DNA of 64,000 bases, taken from the NCBI GenBank assembly GCA_024235255.1, contig JACKMT010000003.1, positions 372,001 to 436,000 of the forward strand, given 5' to 3'. The position numbers were made by a program, and so were the translations under genes. Under the pieces are notes generated by a model that saw only the letters and a program-made list of their open reading frames with translations, made no database searches and was not told where the DNA came from. Origin of the DNA: Chromatiaceae bacterium. GTDB lineage: Bacteria; Pseudomonadota; Gammaproteobacteria; Chromatiales; Chromatiaceae. Shown in pieces: positions 34,757 to 43,106 of this stretch. Within the stretch, counting starts at the first letter, position 1; every line of letters starts with the position of its first letter.

Positions 34757-36124
34757 ATGAGAAGTATATTGACAACAGCGGCGATGCTGCTGCTGCTTCC
34801 GGCGGTGTCCGTGGCCGCGGTGCACGAGTACCGGCTGGAAAATGGCCTCAAGGTGATCGTCAAAGAGGATCACCGTGCGCCGATTGTGGTGTCTCAGGTT
34901 TGGTATAAAGTCGGCGCGTCTTACGAACCCGGGGGGCTGACCGGGATCTCCCATGCGCTGGAACACATGATGTTCAAGGGAACCCATTCGCTGGCACCTG
35001 GGGAGTTTTCGCGCATTATCGCCGCAAACGGCGGGGAGGAGAACGCTTTTACCGGCCGCGATTACACCGCCTACCACCAGACACTTGCCGCCGACAGGCT
35101 GGAAATTGCGTTTAAACTGGAAGCCGACCGCATGCGCAATCTTACCCTCGCTGCGGAGGAGTTCGCCAAGGAGATCGAGGTGGTCAAGGAGGAGCGCCGT
35201 CTGCGCACCGAAGACAAGCCGACCGCGCTGACTTACGAGCAGCTGTCGGCCGTTGCCTACCGCAGTCTGCCATATGCACATCCCGTTATTGGCTGGATGG
35301 CCGACCTCGAGAACATGACGATAGACGATCTGGCGCACTGGTACCGGCTTTGGTATGCGCCGAACAATGCGGTTCTGGTGGTGGTCGGCGACGTGCAACC
35401 GGCCCAGGTGCTGGCACTGGCAAAACAGTACTTCGGTCCCCTCAGCCCGGAAGAGATTCCACAGCAGAAGCCGCGCAGCGAGCCGCGCCAGCAGGGTGTC
35501 ACCCGGGTGAAGGTGCGGGCACCGGCGCGCGAGCCGTACCTTATCGTCGGTTTCAAGACGCCGATGGTCGGCGCCAGTGACGAGGCGTGGGAACCCTACG
35601 CGCTGGAGATGCTGGCATCGGTGCTGGATGGCGGTGGCAGTGCCCGTTTCACAAAAAACCTGGTTCGGGGCCGGGAGGTGGCGGTTTCCGCGGGTGCAGG
35701 CTACAGCGCCTTTACCCGGCTGCCAGGTATGTTCCTGGTGGACGGAACGCCCGCACCGGGCAGGGAGATCGCAGCGCTGGAGACGGCGCTGCTCGAGGAG
35801 ATCGGCAAAGTGAAGCGTGATCTGGTGGATGAAAGCGACATGGAGCGGATCCGCACTCAGTTGGTGGCAGGGAAAGTGTATGAGCTCGACTCGGTCTTCG
35901 AACAGGCGCTGCAGATAGGTCAACTTGAAGCGATGAATATGGACTGGCGGCTGGCGGAAGAGTATGTGGAGAGGATCAAGCAGGTGACGCCGGAGCAGGT
36001 TCGCATCGTGGCCAACAAGTATCTTATCGATGACAACATGACCGTGGCGGTGCTGGATCCACTGCCGCTGGGCGATGCTGTCGGTGCAGAGGCGCAAAGG
36101 AGTGGGAATGGACGCCATCAGTAG
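34757..36124 (+). CDS. M16-family zinc metallopeptidase (catalytically competent)
   Basis: A 455-residue secreted peptidase. A signal peptide (RSILTTAAMLLLLPAVSVAA) precedes an M16 domain with the inverted zinc motif HALEH near residue 54, the supporting FTGRDYTAYHQTL and the downstream glutamate ligand region EIEVVKEERRLR, so it should be active. M16 enzymes degrade peptides in a clamshell chamber. The ATG at 34757 is preferred to a GTG 20 codons earlier because it starts the signal peptide and follows AAGGA. It overlaps the next gene, an inactive paralogue, by 17 bp; the two likely form a heterodimer. Confidence 0.92.
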   Translation: MRSILTTAAMLLLLPAVSVAAVHEYRLENGLKVIVKEDHRAPIVVSQVWYKVGASYEPGGLTGISHALEHMMFKGTHSLAPGEFSRIIAANGGEENAFTGRDYTAYHQTLAADRLEIAFKLEADRMRNLTLAAEEFAKEIEVVKEERRLRTEDKPTALTYEQLSAVAYRSLPYAHPVIGWMADLENMTIDDLAHWYRLWYAPNNAVLVVVGDVQPAQVLALAKQYFGPLSPEEIPQQKPRSEPRQQGVTRVKVRAPAREPYLIVGFKTPMVGASDEAWEPYALEMLASVLDGGGSARFTKNLVRGREVAVSAGAGYSAFTRLPGMFLVDGTPAPGREIAALETALLEEIGKVKRDLVDESDMERIRTQLVAGKVYELDSVFEQALQIGQLEAMNMDWRLAEEYVERIKQVTPEQVRIVANKYLIDDNMTVAVLDPLPLGDAVGAEAQRSGNGRHQ

Positions 36125-37448
36125 ACTCTTCGGGACACTGCTCGGTGTTCTGCTGTTCAGTGGTTTGCTGAATCAGGCAGCGGTCGCCGGTCCGCATATC
36201 CAGAGCTGGACCACCCCGAACGGTGCCCGGGTATTGTTCGTCGCTGCGCCGGATCTGCCGATGGTGGATGTGCGGGTTGTGTTCGATGCCGGCAGTGCCC
36301 GCGACGGCGCAGCGGCGGGGCTCGCCGACATGACCAACAAGCTGCTGAACGACGGGGCCGGTCCCTGGGATGCGGATCAGATTGCACAGCGGCTGGAGGA
36401 GGTGGGTGCGCAGTTGGGCCTTGGTTCGGAGCGCGATATGGCCTGGGTCTCGGTCAGAACTCTGACGGAAGCGGATGCGTTAGCAAGATCTATTGAAACG
36501 CTTGCCACCATTCTCGCTCAACCGAACTTCGAATCCGATGATTTTGAGCGTACCCGTAAATCGATGCAGACCGCACTGCGACTGGGTGAGCAGCAGCCGG
36601 GCACGGTAGCGAAGCGGGCCTTCTACCGCTCCCTGTTCGGGGATCATCCCTACGCCATCCCCAGCGACGGCACCCAAGCTTCACTGTCAGCCATAACCAG
36701 AGATCAGGTAAGGGAGTTCCACCGGCGCTACTATGTTGCCGGAAATGCATTGATTGCCATTGTCGGCGCGGTCAGTCGGGCGCAGGCCGAACAATTGGCG
36801 GACCGGCTCACCGCCGGGCTCAGCCCGGGGCAGCCGGCAGCTGAACTGCCGCAGGTGGATCAGTTGTTAAAAATGGATCAGCAGTGGCTGCAGTTTCCGT
36901 CCAGCCAGAGCCACATATTAATGGGGCAACCCGGCATGCAGCGCGGCGACCCGGACTATTTCGTACTCTACGTCGGCAATCATATCCTGGGTGGCAGCGG
37001 GCTGGTTTCGCAGCTGAGTGAGGAGGTGCGCGAGAAGCGGGGCCTATCCTACAGCGTCTACAGCTACTTTGCCCCGATGCGGCGCAACGGACCCTTTCTG
37101 GTCGGTGCGCAGACCCAGAACAGTAAAGTACAGGAAGCGATCGACGTGATGCTCGCCACGCTGAAGAGATACATTGAGCAGGGGCCGACCGAGGCGGAGC
37201 TGGTTGCGGCAAAGCAGGACATCACCGGCGGCTTTCCGCTGCGCATCGCCAGCAACGACAAGATCGTGGAGTATCTGGCGATGATCGGCTTCTACCGGCT
37301 GCCGTTGGATTATCTCGATAAGTTCGTTGAGCGTGTCAATGCGGTCACCAGGGAGCAGATTCACAGCACCTTTCAGCGTCGCCTGAATCTGGATCGTTTT
37401 GTCACAGTGGTGGTGGGCAATGGCAAAACCGCGCAACCGGAAGGGTAG
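36108..37448 (+). CDS. M16-family peptidase paralogue lacking the zinc motif
   Basis: A 446-residue secreted M16 homologue: signal peptide (about 1-27), the TPNGARVLFVAAPDLPMVDV start of the fold, and the C-terminal GGSGLVSQLSEEVREKRGLSYSVYS block that carries the conserved R/Y pair. At the position of HxxEH it has GLADMTNKLL, so the zinc site is lost. In related two-subunit M16 systems this partner binds substrate while the other subunit cuts. The ATG at 36108 follows AAAGGAG. Its stop lies inside rsmD (29 bp overlap). Confidence 0.92.
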   Translation: MDAISRLFGTLLGVLLFSGLLNQAAVAGPHIQSWTTPNGARVLFVAAPDLPMVDVRVVFDAGSARDGAAAGLADMTNKLLNDGAGPWDADQIAQRLEEVGAQLGLGSERDMAWVSVRTLTEADALARSIETLATILAQPNFESDDFERTRKSMQTALRLGEQQPGTVAKRAFYRSLFGDHPYAIPSDGTQASLSAITRDQVREFHRRYYVAGNALIAIVGAVSRAQAEQLADRLTAGLSPGQPAAELPQVDQLLKMDQQWLQFPSSQSHILMGQPGMQRGDPDYFVLYVGNHILGGSGLVSQLSEEVREKRGLSYSVYSYFAPMRRNGPFLVGAQTQNSKVQEAIDVMLATLKRYIEQGPTEAELVAAKQDITGGFPLRIASNDKIVEYLAMIGFYRLPLDYLDKFVERVNAVTREQIHSTFQRRLNLDRFVTVVVGNGKTAQPEG

Positions 37449-38016
37449 CGCTTCGCCTGCTGCATCATCGAACAATCAGATCCGCATCATCGGCGGTGAG
37501 TATCGTGGGCGCAGGCTGCACTTTCCCACGATTGAAGGACTGCGGCCGACCGGCGACCGGGTGCGCGAAACCCTGTTCAACTGGCTGCAGCCGATGCTCC
37601 CCGGCGCCGCCTGTTTGGACCTCTTTGCCGGCAGTGGGGTGCTCGGTCTGGAGGCGGCATCGCGCGGTGCGCGTCGGGTGGTTATGCTGGACAAGTCGCC
37701 TAAAGCAACGGCGCAAATCGCCGCCAATATCGACCTGTTGGGTGTGACCGGCGTCGAAGTACACTGTACCGACGCCTGCCAGTGGCTGACCGGCGAATCC
37801 AGTCGATTCGACATCGTTTTTCTGGATCCGCCCTTTGCGGCTGATCTGCTGCAGGAGTGCTGCCGCCGGTTGGCTGAGGGTGGCTGGCTGGGGTCGAATG
37901 CGCGAGTTTACCTTGAAACAGATAAGGTAAAAGAGCTGCCGCAGCTACCAGCGAACTGGACGCCGCTGCGGCACAAAAAGGCCGGCCAAGTCTGTTATTA
38001 TCTCTTTTCGTGCTAG
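37420..38016 (+). CDS. rsmD: 16S rRNA (guanine-966-N2)-methyltransferase
   Basis: RsmD methylates G966 of 16S rRNA in the 30S subunit. The 198-residue protein has RIIGGEYRGRRLHFP, RPTGDRVRETLFNWLQ, the SAM-binding CLDLFAGSGVLGLEAASRGA and the catalytic DPPF (VFLDPPFAADLL). The ATG at 37420 starts a basic N-terminus; it overlaps the upstream peptidase gene by 29 bp. The next gene is coaD, the common rsmD-coaD order. Confidence 0.95.
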   Translation: MAKPRNRKGSASPAASSNNQIRIIGGEYRGRRLHFPTIEGLRPTGDRVRETLFNWLQPMLPGAACLDLFAGSGVLGLEAASRGARRVVMLDKSPKATAQIAANIDLLGVTGVEVHCTDACQWLTGESSRFDIVFLDPPFAADLLQECCRRLAEGGWLGSNARVYLETDKVKELPQLPANWTPLRHKKAGQVCYYLFSC

Positions 38017-38105
38017 TGTATTGCGCCACTTGTGCTGTAGTGCCCGGCCTGTCTGCAGCCGTTTAACGGCCGCGCGGGTTATCTAGCTGGGGTGAGAATT
38101 ATCAT

Positions 38106-38133
38106 TTGACACGGCTGTAGACGATACTATCAT
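38106..38133 (+). promoter_or_regulatory. Candidate sigma-70 promoter for coaD
   Basis: A perfect -35 TTGACA (38106-38111), 16-bp spacer, and TATCAT (38128-38133, 5/6). It is 29 bp before the coaD start and predicts initiation near 38140. An AT-rich stretch next to the -35 (about 38093-38108) partly resembles one half of a Fur box, which is not enough for a call. Confidence 0.6.
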
Positions 38134-38162
38134 CGCGCACTGCGAAGCGCTTGGACAGATCT

Positions 38163-38636
38163 ATGACAACAGCGATATACCCCGGTACCTTCGACCCTAT
38201 CACCAACGGTCACGGCGATTTGATTGCCCGTGCAACGGTGATCTTCGACAAGGTTATCGTTGCAGTCGCTGCCAGCCCGGGAAAGCAGCCGAGGTTTACG
38301 CTTGGTCAGCGAGTGGATCTGGCGCGGGAAGTGCTTGCCGGAAACAGGCGTGTTGAGATTATGGAGTTCGATAAGCTAACGGTGGATTTCGCCCAGCAGG
38401 TCGGAGCGGAAGTGATCCTGCGGGGACTTCGGGCGGTATCGGATTTTGAGTACGAGTTTCAATTGGCCGGAATGAATCGTCATCTGGCCCCCAATGTGGA
38501 GACGCTTTTCCTTACGCCGGCTGAGCAGTTTGCCTATATCTCCTCGACCCTGGTCAGGGAGATTGCCGCATTAGGCGGTGACGTTTCCGAGTTCGTCCAT
38601 CCCTGCGTCTTAGCGGCACTGAACGGTACGAGTTAA
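38163..38636 (+). CDS. coaD: Phosphopantetheine adenylyltransferase
   Basis: CoaD makes dephospho-CoA from 4'-phosphopantetheine and ATP. The 157-residue protein starts with YPGTFDPITNGHGDLIARA, has the conserved LRGLRAVSDFEYEFQLAGMN block and the ISSTLVREIAALGGDVSEFV motif. The ATG at 38163 is preferred to a TTG four codons earlier. It is probably co-transcribed with the ferredoxin gene 89 bp downstream. Confidence 0.96.
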   Translation: MTTAIYPGTFDPITNGHGDLIARATVIFDKVIVAVAASPGKQPRFTLGQRVDLAREVLAGNRRVEIMEFDKLTVDFAQQVGAEVILRGLRAVSDFEYEFQLAGMNRHLAPNVETLFLTPAEQFAYISSTLVREIAALGGDVSEFVHPCVLAALNGTS

Positions 38637-38725
38637 GGACATGTGACGGGATGCAGATAAAGCACCCACCGATTCTGACTTGCTCACAGATTAAGAGAGT
38701 CAGTTTTAAATATCAGGAGTAAACA

Positions 38726-38974
38726 ATGGCATTAATGATCACCGATGAATGCATCAACTGTGATGTATGTGAACCGGAGTGCCCCAACGGGGCGATCTAT
38801 CAGGGCGACGAGATCTATGAAATCAACCCGGATCTCTGCACCGAATGCGTGGGGCATTATGATGAGCCTCAGTGCGTCGAGGTGTGCCCGGTTGATTGTA
38901 TTCCAAAGGATCCAGACCACATGGAGACGGAGGAAGAGCTGATGGCTAAGTACGAAAAACTGCAGGTGGAGTAG
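38726..38974 (+). CDS. 2[4Fe-4S] ferredoxin (YfhL / Allochromatium type)
   Basis: An 82-residue low-potential electron carrier. The first cluster motif is CINCDVCEPECP and the second is CTECVGHYDEPQCVEVCP, in which six to eight extra residues separate the second and third cysteines, the mark of Allochromatium-type ferredoxins. A C-terminal acidic helix (METEEELMAKYEKLQ) is also typical. GGAG precedes the ATG. Being next to coaD is common in Gammaproteobacteria. It could supply electrons for the IorAB enzyme encoded in this window, but that is conjecture. Confidence 0.93.
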   Translation: MALMITDECINCDVCEPECPNGAIYQGDEIYEINPDLCTECVGHYDEPQCVEVCPVDCIPKDPDHMETEEELMAKYEKLQVE

Positions 38975-39076
38975 CGCCAGTCGCGTAACCCCGCGCGGTC
39001 GCGATCCGGCCGGTGAAGCACTGGATTGGCTCTGTAACGGAATAGTTTGGACCACACCTCAATCTGGAGGAGCATT

Positions 39077-39337
39077 ATGCAATTCACTCCTTGTCGCGGC
39101 GGCGACTTTTGTACACGCGAAGCTACGCACTGCGAAGGTTGCGGCCGCAGCCAGCAGGAGATTGCCGAAACGAGCGAATTGATCGGTGCGGTGGTTAAAT
39201 ATGCGCTCGACAAAGGCTACGAGAATATCGAGGAGTTCACCGCGTTTGTCGGCGAGAAGGCGGCGAAGAAGGCGCGTAAGGTACAGAGCGAACTGGCCGG
39301 TGAGGGTGTCGGAGTAAGCCTGCTTATCGGCAAGTGA
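39077..39337 (+). CDS. Small cysteine-rich protein, DUF1289-like N-terminus
   Basis: An 86-residue protein of unknown function. Four cysteines (6, 12, 19, 22) in CRGGDFC and HCEGCGRSQQEI look like a zinc or iron-sulfur site and resemble the DUF1289 pattern (C...C...CxGCGR..EI). The rest is an amphipathic helix region rich in K/E/A (FVGEKAAKKARKVQSELAG) ending in GVSLLIGK. The start has an excellent ribosome site (GGAGGAG). It follows the ferredoxin by 102 bp on the same strand and converges on mutM with 8 bp between, suggesting a link to iron-sulfur or redox functions. No function is assigned. Confidence 0.72.
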   Translation: MQFTPCRGGDFCTREATHCEGCGRSQQEIAETSELIGAVVKYALDKGYENIEEFTAFVGEKAAKKARKVQSELAGEGVGVSLLIGK

Positions 39338-39345
39338 TATGCTGG

Positions 39346-40158
39346 CTAGCGCTGGCATTTGCTACAGAAAAAACTGGAACGCTGGCCGATACGCCGTTGC
39401 CGGATCGGTAAGCCGCAGCTCGGGCAGGGATCACCGCTTTTTCCGTAAACCCGCAGCTGCCGGGCAAAGTAGCCCGGATTGCCCGCCTGATTGTGAAAGT
39501 CGCGCAGCGTGGTCCCGCCCTGCTCGATGGCACTCTGCAGTACCTGTTTTATACTCGAAGCCAACCGTTGATAGCGCACCAGGGAGATCCTGCCACAGGG
39601 TCGATGCGGATGGATGCCGGAGAGAAAAAGCGCTTCGCTGGCGTAGATGTTGCCGACTCCGACAACGACTCTCCCATCCATGATGAAACTTTTTACCGCT
39701 GTCCGTCGCCCCCGGGCGCAGCGGTGGAGATAGGGTCCGTTGAGGTCGTCCGACAGCGGTTCGGGGCCAAGATGCACCAACAACGGGTGGCTGGCGGTAG
39801 GCGCGGTGGTCCATAACAGCGCGCCGAAACGTCGAGGATCGCGGAATCTCAGATAGCAGTCGCCGAAATCGATATCGAAATGATCGTGTGGACCCGGCGC
39901 GCAGCTTTCGGTGAGGATGCGCAAGCTTCCCGACATACCCAGATGAATCAACAAAGTGCCTCCGGGCGTGCCGAGCAGCAGGTACTTGGCGCGGCGCTCC
40001 ACTGACTGCACGGTTTGACCCCGCAGCCGGCTTGGTAAATCTGCCGGAACCGTCCAGCGCAGCTTGGGCTGGCGCAGAATCAGCCGCTCTACGCGCCGGC
40101 CCAGAATATGCGGCGCGACGCCGCGGCGGGTAGTCTCCACTTCGGGAAGTTCCGGCAC
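39346..40158 (-). CDS. mutM: Formamidopyrimidine-DNA glycosylase
   Basis: MutM removes 8-oxoguanine and formamidopyrimidines. The 270-residue protein has the catalytic N-terminal PELPEVETTRRG (proline at residue 2), the H2TH region VVGVGNIYASEALFLSGIHP, and the C-terminal zinc finger CPSCGLPIRQRRIGQR...CSKCQ. It lies immediately after the DUF4340 gene with no gap, so it is probably the last gene of the leftward ABC operon. Confidence 0.96.
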   Translation of the reverse strand: MPELPEVETTRRGVAPHILGRRVERLILRQPKLRWTVPADLPSRLRGQTVQSVERRAKYLLLGTPGGTLLIHLGMSGSLRILTESCAPGPHDHFDIDFGDCYLRFRDPRRFGALLWTTAPTASHPLLVHLGPEPLSDDLNGPYLHRCARGRRTAVKSFIMDGRVVVGVGNIYASEALFLSGIHPHRPCGRISLVRYQRLASSIKQVLQSAIEQGGTTLRDFHNQAGNPGYFARQLRVYGKSGDPCPSCGLPIRQRRIGQRSSFFCSKCQR

Positions 40159-41040
40159 TCAAGGCCTCATTTTCGGTGCGGCCGGCGCCGCCAGCAGCGC
40201 TTCGATGCGCGGCAGGTCGTAGGCCAACCCCAGATCTTCACGCAGCAATAGCGTACTCTGCTGCAGTTTGAATACGCTGAAAGTGATTGCCGTCGCGTCG
40301 CTGTCGCGGAGACGGACTTCAACCCGGGCGTCGATTACGGTGCCAGGGGGTGGTTTGATGACCCGCTGCGCTTCGGCATATTTCCATTCATCCACTTTTT
40401 CGATTAGGTGGTCCATCGAGCTAGCTGTGTCAGCCGGCGTCAGCTGCCATACCTGCGGGCCATCGGGCATGCGCGCGAGGCGCCACTCTGCGGTTTGGAT
40501 CAGATCCAATTCGGCGTTCTGCGGCAGCAGCTTCGGCGACACATAAGTTTCCGCGGCAGCGAGCAACAGATGGGGAAACAGATCCTTGATCAAATAGAGC
40601 CGATCGCCGATACCGATGTAACGGTAGTGGTTGATCGGGTCGGTCCCACCCACGCGCAGCTCCAACTGATTCAGATGCACAATGGCTGCCGGTGGCGCCA
40701 TGCCGAACTCGGCCAGCCTGTTCTGTGCTGTTGTAAACTGGGTAAACACGGGAGCGGCGGCGATTTCGAGCAGACGCCGAATCAACGTTTCGTTCGCCTC
40801 GACTGGATAAGGTTCGAGCATGCGCCAGCGGTTGGCTTCGCGCTGTATGCTGATTTCCGCGCCCTGCTGATTGCTGATGCGGATGCTGGCGATCTGCTCT
40901 GGCAGCAGCTGTGTGAGCGGTGTAGGAGCCGTAATCTGCGGTTCACGGGCGGAGAGCCAGACCAGCAGCACCAGACCGAGCACCAGCAGCAGCAAAACGC
41001 CATTGACCCAACTGCGGCTCACAGCTTTCTGCGCCGCCAC
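40159..41040 (-). CDS. DUF4340 domain membrane-anchored protein
   Basis: A 293-residue protein with one N-terminal membrane anchor (WVNGVLLLLVLGLVLLVWLSA) and a large extracytoplasmic part of the DUF4340 type (ISIQREANRWRMLEPYPVEANETLIRRLLE, then YIGIGDRLYLIKD). DUF4340 proteins regularly occur after GldA/F/G-like ABC genes, as here; their function is unknown. The GTG start overlaps the GldG-like gene by 22 bp, and the stop abuts mutM. Confidence 0.8.
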   Translation of the reverse strand: MAAQKAVSRSWVNGVLLLLVLGLVLLVWLSAREPQITAPTPLTQLLPEQIASIRISNQQGAEISIQREANRWRMLEPYPVEANETLIRRLLEIAAAPVFTQFTTAQNRLAEFGMAPPAAIVHLNQLELRVGGTDPINHYRYIGIGDRLYLIKDLFPHLLLAAAETYVSPKLLPQNAELDLIQTAEWRLARMPDGPQVWQLTPADTASSMDHLIEKVDEWKYAEAQRVIKPPPGTVIDARVEVRLRDSDATAITFSVFKLQQSTLLLREDLGLAYDLPRIEALLAAPAAPKMRP

Positions 41041-42362
41041 CAGACCGACAGGCTGGCCAGCGCCAGTGACAGCGGCAGCAGCACCAGAAACGTCAGCGCG
41101 ATCAGCATCCCGCTAACAGGGGAGAGGTTCAACTGGGCATCGCCGGCAGGGCGTGCGGGAATATCGATCAGACTGTCGTCCCGGCTTAACCAGCGGATCA
41201 GGCTGAGTCCCAGATTCAGGTTGCCGCCATTGCCAAGATAGGTGTTGGAGAGAAAATCACCGTCGCCGATCACTACAATGCGCTGTTCCCGTCCCTGCAG
41301 CTTGCGGCTGAAGGCGAGTCCAATATTGAGCGGACCGGGTTTCTCGCCCGCTGCAGGGTTGCGCTCGATCTCTCCGCTGATGGGTCCGCTTTCATTCCAA
41401 CTAAGTGGCTGGGTCTGCAGCAGGGGGGTTATCTGCCAGTCATCCGCCGGCAGATATTCCAGCGCTGCGGCGTGGGGATAGAGCGTCAGGCTCTCCATCT
41501 GCCGGGTAGCCGGGTGATCCGGGTAACTGGCCACCAACGCCAGGGCGGGGTCGTCCAGACCAAGACCGGCACCGCTGGCATCCACTATGGTGCCCGGCAG
41601 CAGTGTCAGCCGAAGCAGATCGGCCAGCGGCTGCAAAGTATCAGAAAGATCGTTGGGTTCGAGTAACCAAAGCAGATTGCCCCCCTGTTTGACGTATTCC
41701 ACGATCAGCTTGGTCTCTCCCGGCAGAAAGCCGGTCTGCGGACCGGCCAGCACCAGCACGTCCGCATTATCAGCTATCCGCTGCTGAGCGCTCAGGTCGA
41801 CCGGTTGCATGCGGAATCCCTTCTTTTTCAGTTCGGACCCGAGCTGCCCCAGGTCATGGTTGGCCTGGCGGTCGAAGCGCCGCTCGCCGTGCCCCTCGAT
41901 GGACAGAATCCAGCGTTCACTTTGCAACAGCAGCCGCTGGATGGCGTTGCTGATGCTCTGTTCATCGATCTGGCTCAGGTTTTCGCTTCTGCCGGCGTAT
42001 TCGAGGCGCAGTTCGCCGGAGACCCGGATACCCAGTTCCCGGATCAGCGCCGGGTGCTGTGCGGGGTCGAGAAATTCGAACCGGATGCCGGCACTGTGGC
42101 GTTGGTAGCGGCTGATAAACTCGCTTATCTGCAGCCGCAGCTGCGAGTTTTCCGGTGCGAAACAGGTGATTTTTAAGGGTGAATCGAGTCGCTCGAGCAG
42201 TGCCATGCTGGTTTCGCTCAGGCTGTTGCGGGCGTTGTCCGACCAGTCCCAGACCAGGAGGTGACGCTGGCTGAGCCAGCCCGTCATAAGCACGGCTGCA
42301 GCCAGCAGCAGATAGAAGAGGATGCTGTGCATGCGCTGCTTGATATCCGGCCGCGTCTGCAT
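41019..42362 (-). CDS. GldG-like ABC-system extracytoplasmic subunit
   Basis: A 447-residue protein of the GldG/IFT52-like type (ABC_transp_aux): N-terminal membrane segment (SILFYLLLAAAVLMTGWL), a domain with RNSLSETSMALLERLDSPLKITCF, the internal GHGERRFDRQANHDLGQLGSELKKKGF block that characterises the family, LVLAGPQTGFLPGETKLIVEY, and a C-terminal membrane segment (MLIALTFLVLLPLSLALASL). In Flavobacterium GldG works with GldA and GldF in gliding and secretion; outside Bacteroidetes the substrate is unknown. It lies 3 bp after the permease gene. Confidence 0.85.
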   Translation of the reverse strand: MQTRPDIKQRMHSILFYLLLAAAVLMTGWLSQRHLLVWDWSDNARNSLSETSMALLERLDSPLKITCFAPENSQLRLQISEFISRYQRHSAGIRFEFLDPAQHPALIRELGIRVSGELRLEYAGRSENLSQIDEQSISNAIQRLLLQSERWILSIEGHGERRFDRQANHDLGQLGSELKKKGFRMQPVDLSAQQRIADNADVLVLAGPQTGFLPGETKLIVEYVKQGGNLLWLLEPNDLSDTLQPLADLLRLTLLPGTIVDASGAGLGLDDPALALVASYPDHPATRQMESLTLYPHAAALEYLPADDWQITPLLQTQPLSWNESGPISGEIERNPAAGEKPGPLNIGLAFSRKLQGREQRIVVIGDGDFLSNTYLGNGGNLNLGLSLIRWLSRDDSLIDIPARPAGDAQLNLSPVSGMLIALTFLVLLPLSLALASLSVWWRRRKL

Positions 42363-42365
42363 CCC

Positions 42366-43106
42366 TCAGCCCTCCCGCCGAAGACGCTCAAGCCGGTAAA
42401 CGCAAAGTACCAGACCGGTCAGAATCAGCAGCAGAAAATAGGTGATGTCACCGCTGGTTACCAACCCGCTCAGCATGCGTTGGAAGTGACTGGAGAGCGA
42501 CAACTGCTGCAGCGGCGAGTTGGCGCCGCCGCCGGTCAGATTGATGATCCAGAGCAGCAACAGCAGCGTATAACTCGATAACGCAGCGACTGCCGGCTGT
42601 TGTGTCAGGCTGGAGGTCCAAATACCGACCGCAGCGTAGGCGGCGCTGGCGAGTGCTATCGCCAGCAGCCCGGCAGCCAGGGTGCCGATGTCAGGCCTGG
42701 TGCCCAACAACAGGGAGAGTGGCAGCAGCGCGACCAGCAGCAGCACCGCCGCCAACAGTGTCAGTACGGCAAGATATTTACCCATGACAATGGCGGTTAT
42801 CGATACCGGGGAGGAGAAGAGCAAGTCCAGCGTGCCACGGCCGGATTCGCGGGTGAAGATCCCCATGGTCAGCAGCGGCACCAGCATCATGATCACCACG
42901 CCGGCTGAATTCAACAGCGGTGCGATTACCAATACAGAGACGCCGGGGGCGTTGTCCAGGGCGGCCAGCTTTGGCTGCAGTTCAAGATACTGCTCCACTT
43001 GAACCAGGAACAACCAGCCCAGCACCAACTGCATGGCAATCATCAGACTCCAGGCCAATGGCGAGAGGAACAGCGACCGCAGCTCCTTGCTGTAAATGGC
43101 GAACAT
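42366..43106 (-). CDS. ABC-2 type permease (GldF-like)
   Basis: A 246-residue permease with six membrane segments (from LAWSLMIAMQLVLGWLFL to the last TYFLLLILTGLVLCVY) and the family block LLTMGIFTRESGRGTLDLLFSSPVSI. The ATG at 43106 is chosen because the upstream in-frame extension lies inside the ATPase gene; ATPase stop and permease start overlap by one base (TGATG). It forms the channel with the ATPase at 43106-44032. Confidence 0.9.
   Translation of the reverse strand: MFAIYSKELRSLFLSPLAWSLMIAMQLVLGWLFLVQVEQYLELQPKLAALDNAPGVSVLVIAPLLNSAGVVIMMLVPLLTMGIFTRESGRGTLDLLFSSPVSITAIVMGKYLAVLTLLAAVLLLVALLPLSLLLGTRPDIGTLAAGLLAIALASAAYAAVGIWTSSLTQQPAVAALSSYTLLLLLWIINLTGGGANSPLQQLSLSSHFQRMLSGLVTSGDITYFLLLILTGLVLCVYRLERLRREG

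Noticed and set aside
34691..36118. Open frame of 475 codons antisense to the M16 peptidase
   Set aside because: Overlaps a protein with signal peptide and intact catalytic motif; the antisense product is unlike any protein family and has no ribosome site.
38090..38110. Fur-box-like AATGATAAT upstream of coaD
   Set aside because: Only one half fits the Fur consensus; the rest is better explained as the promoter upstream region.
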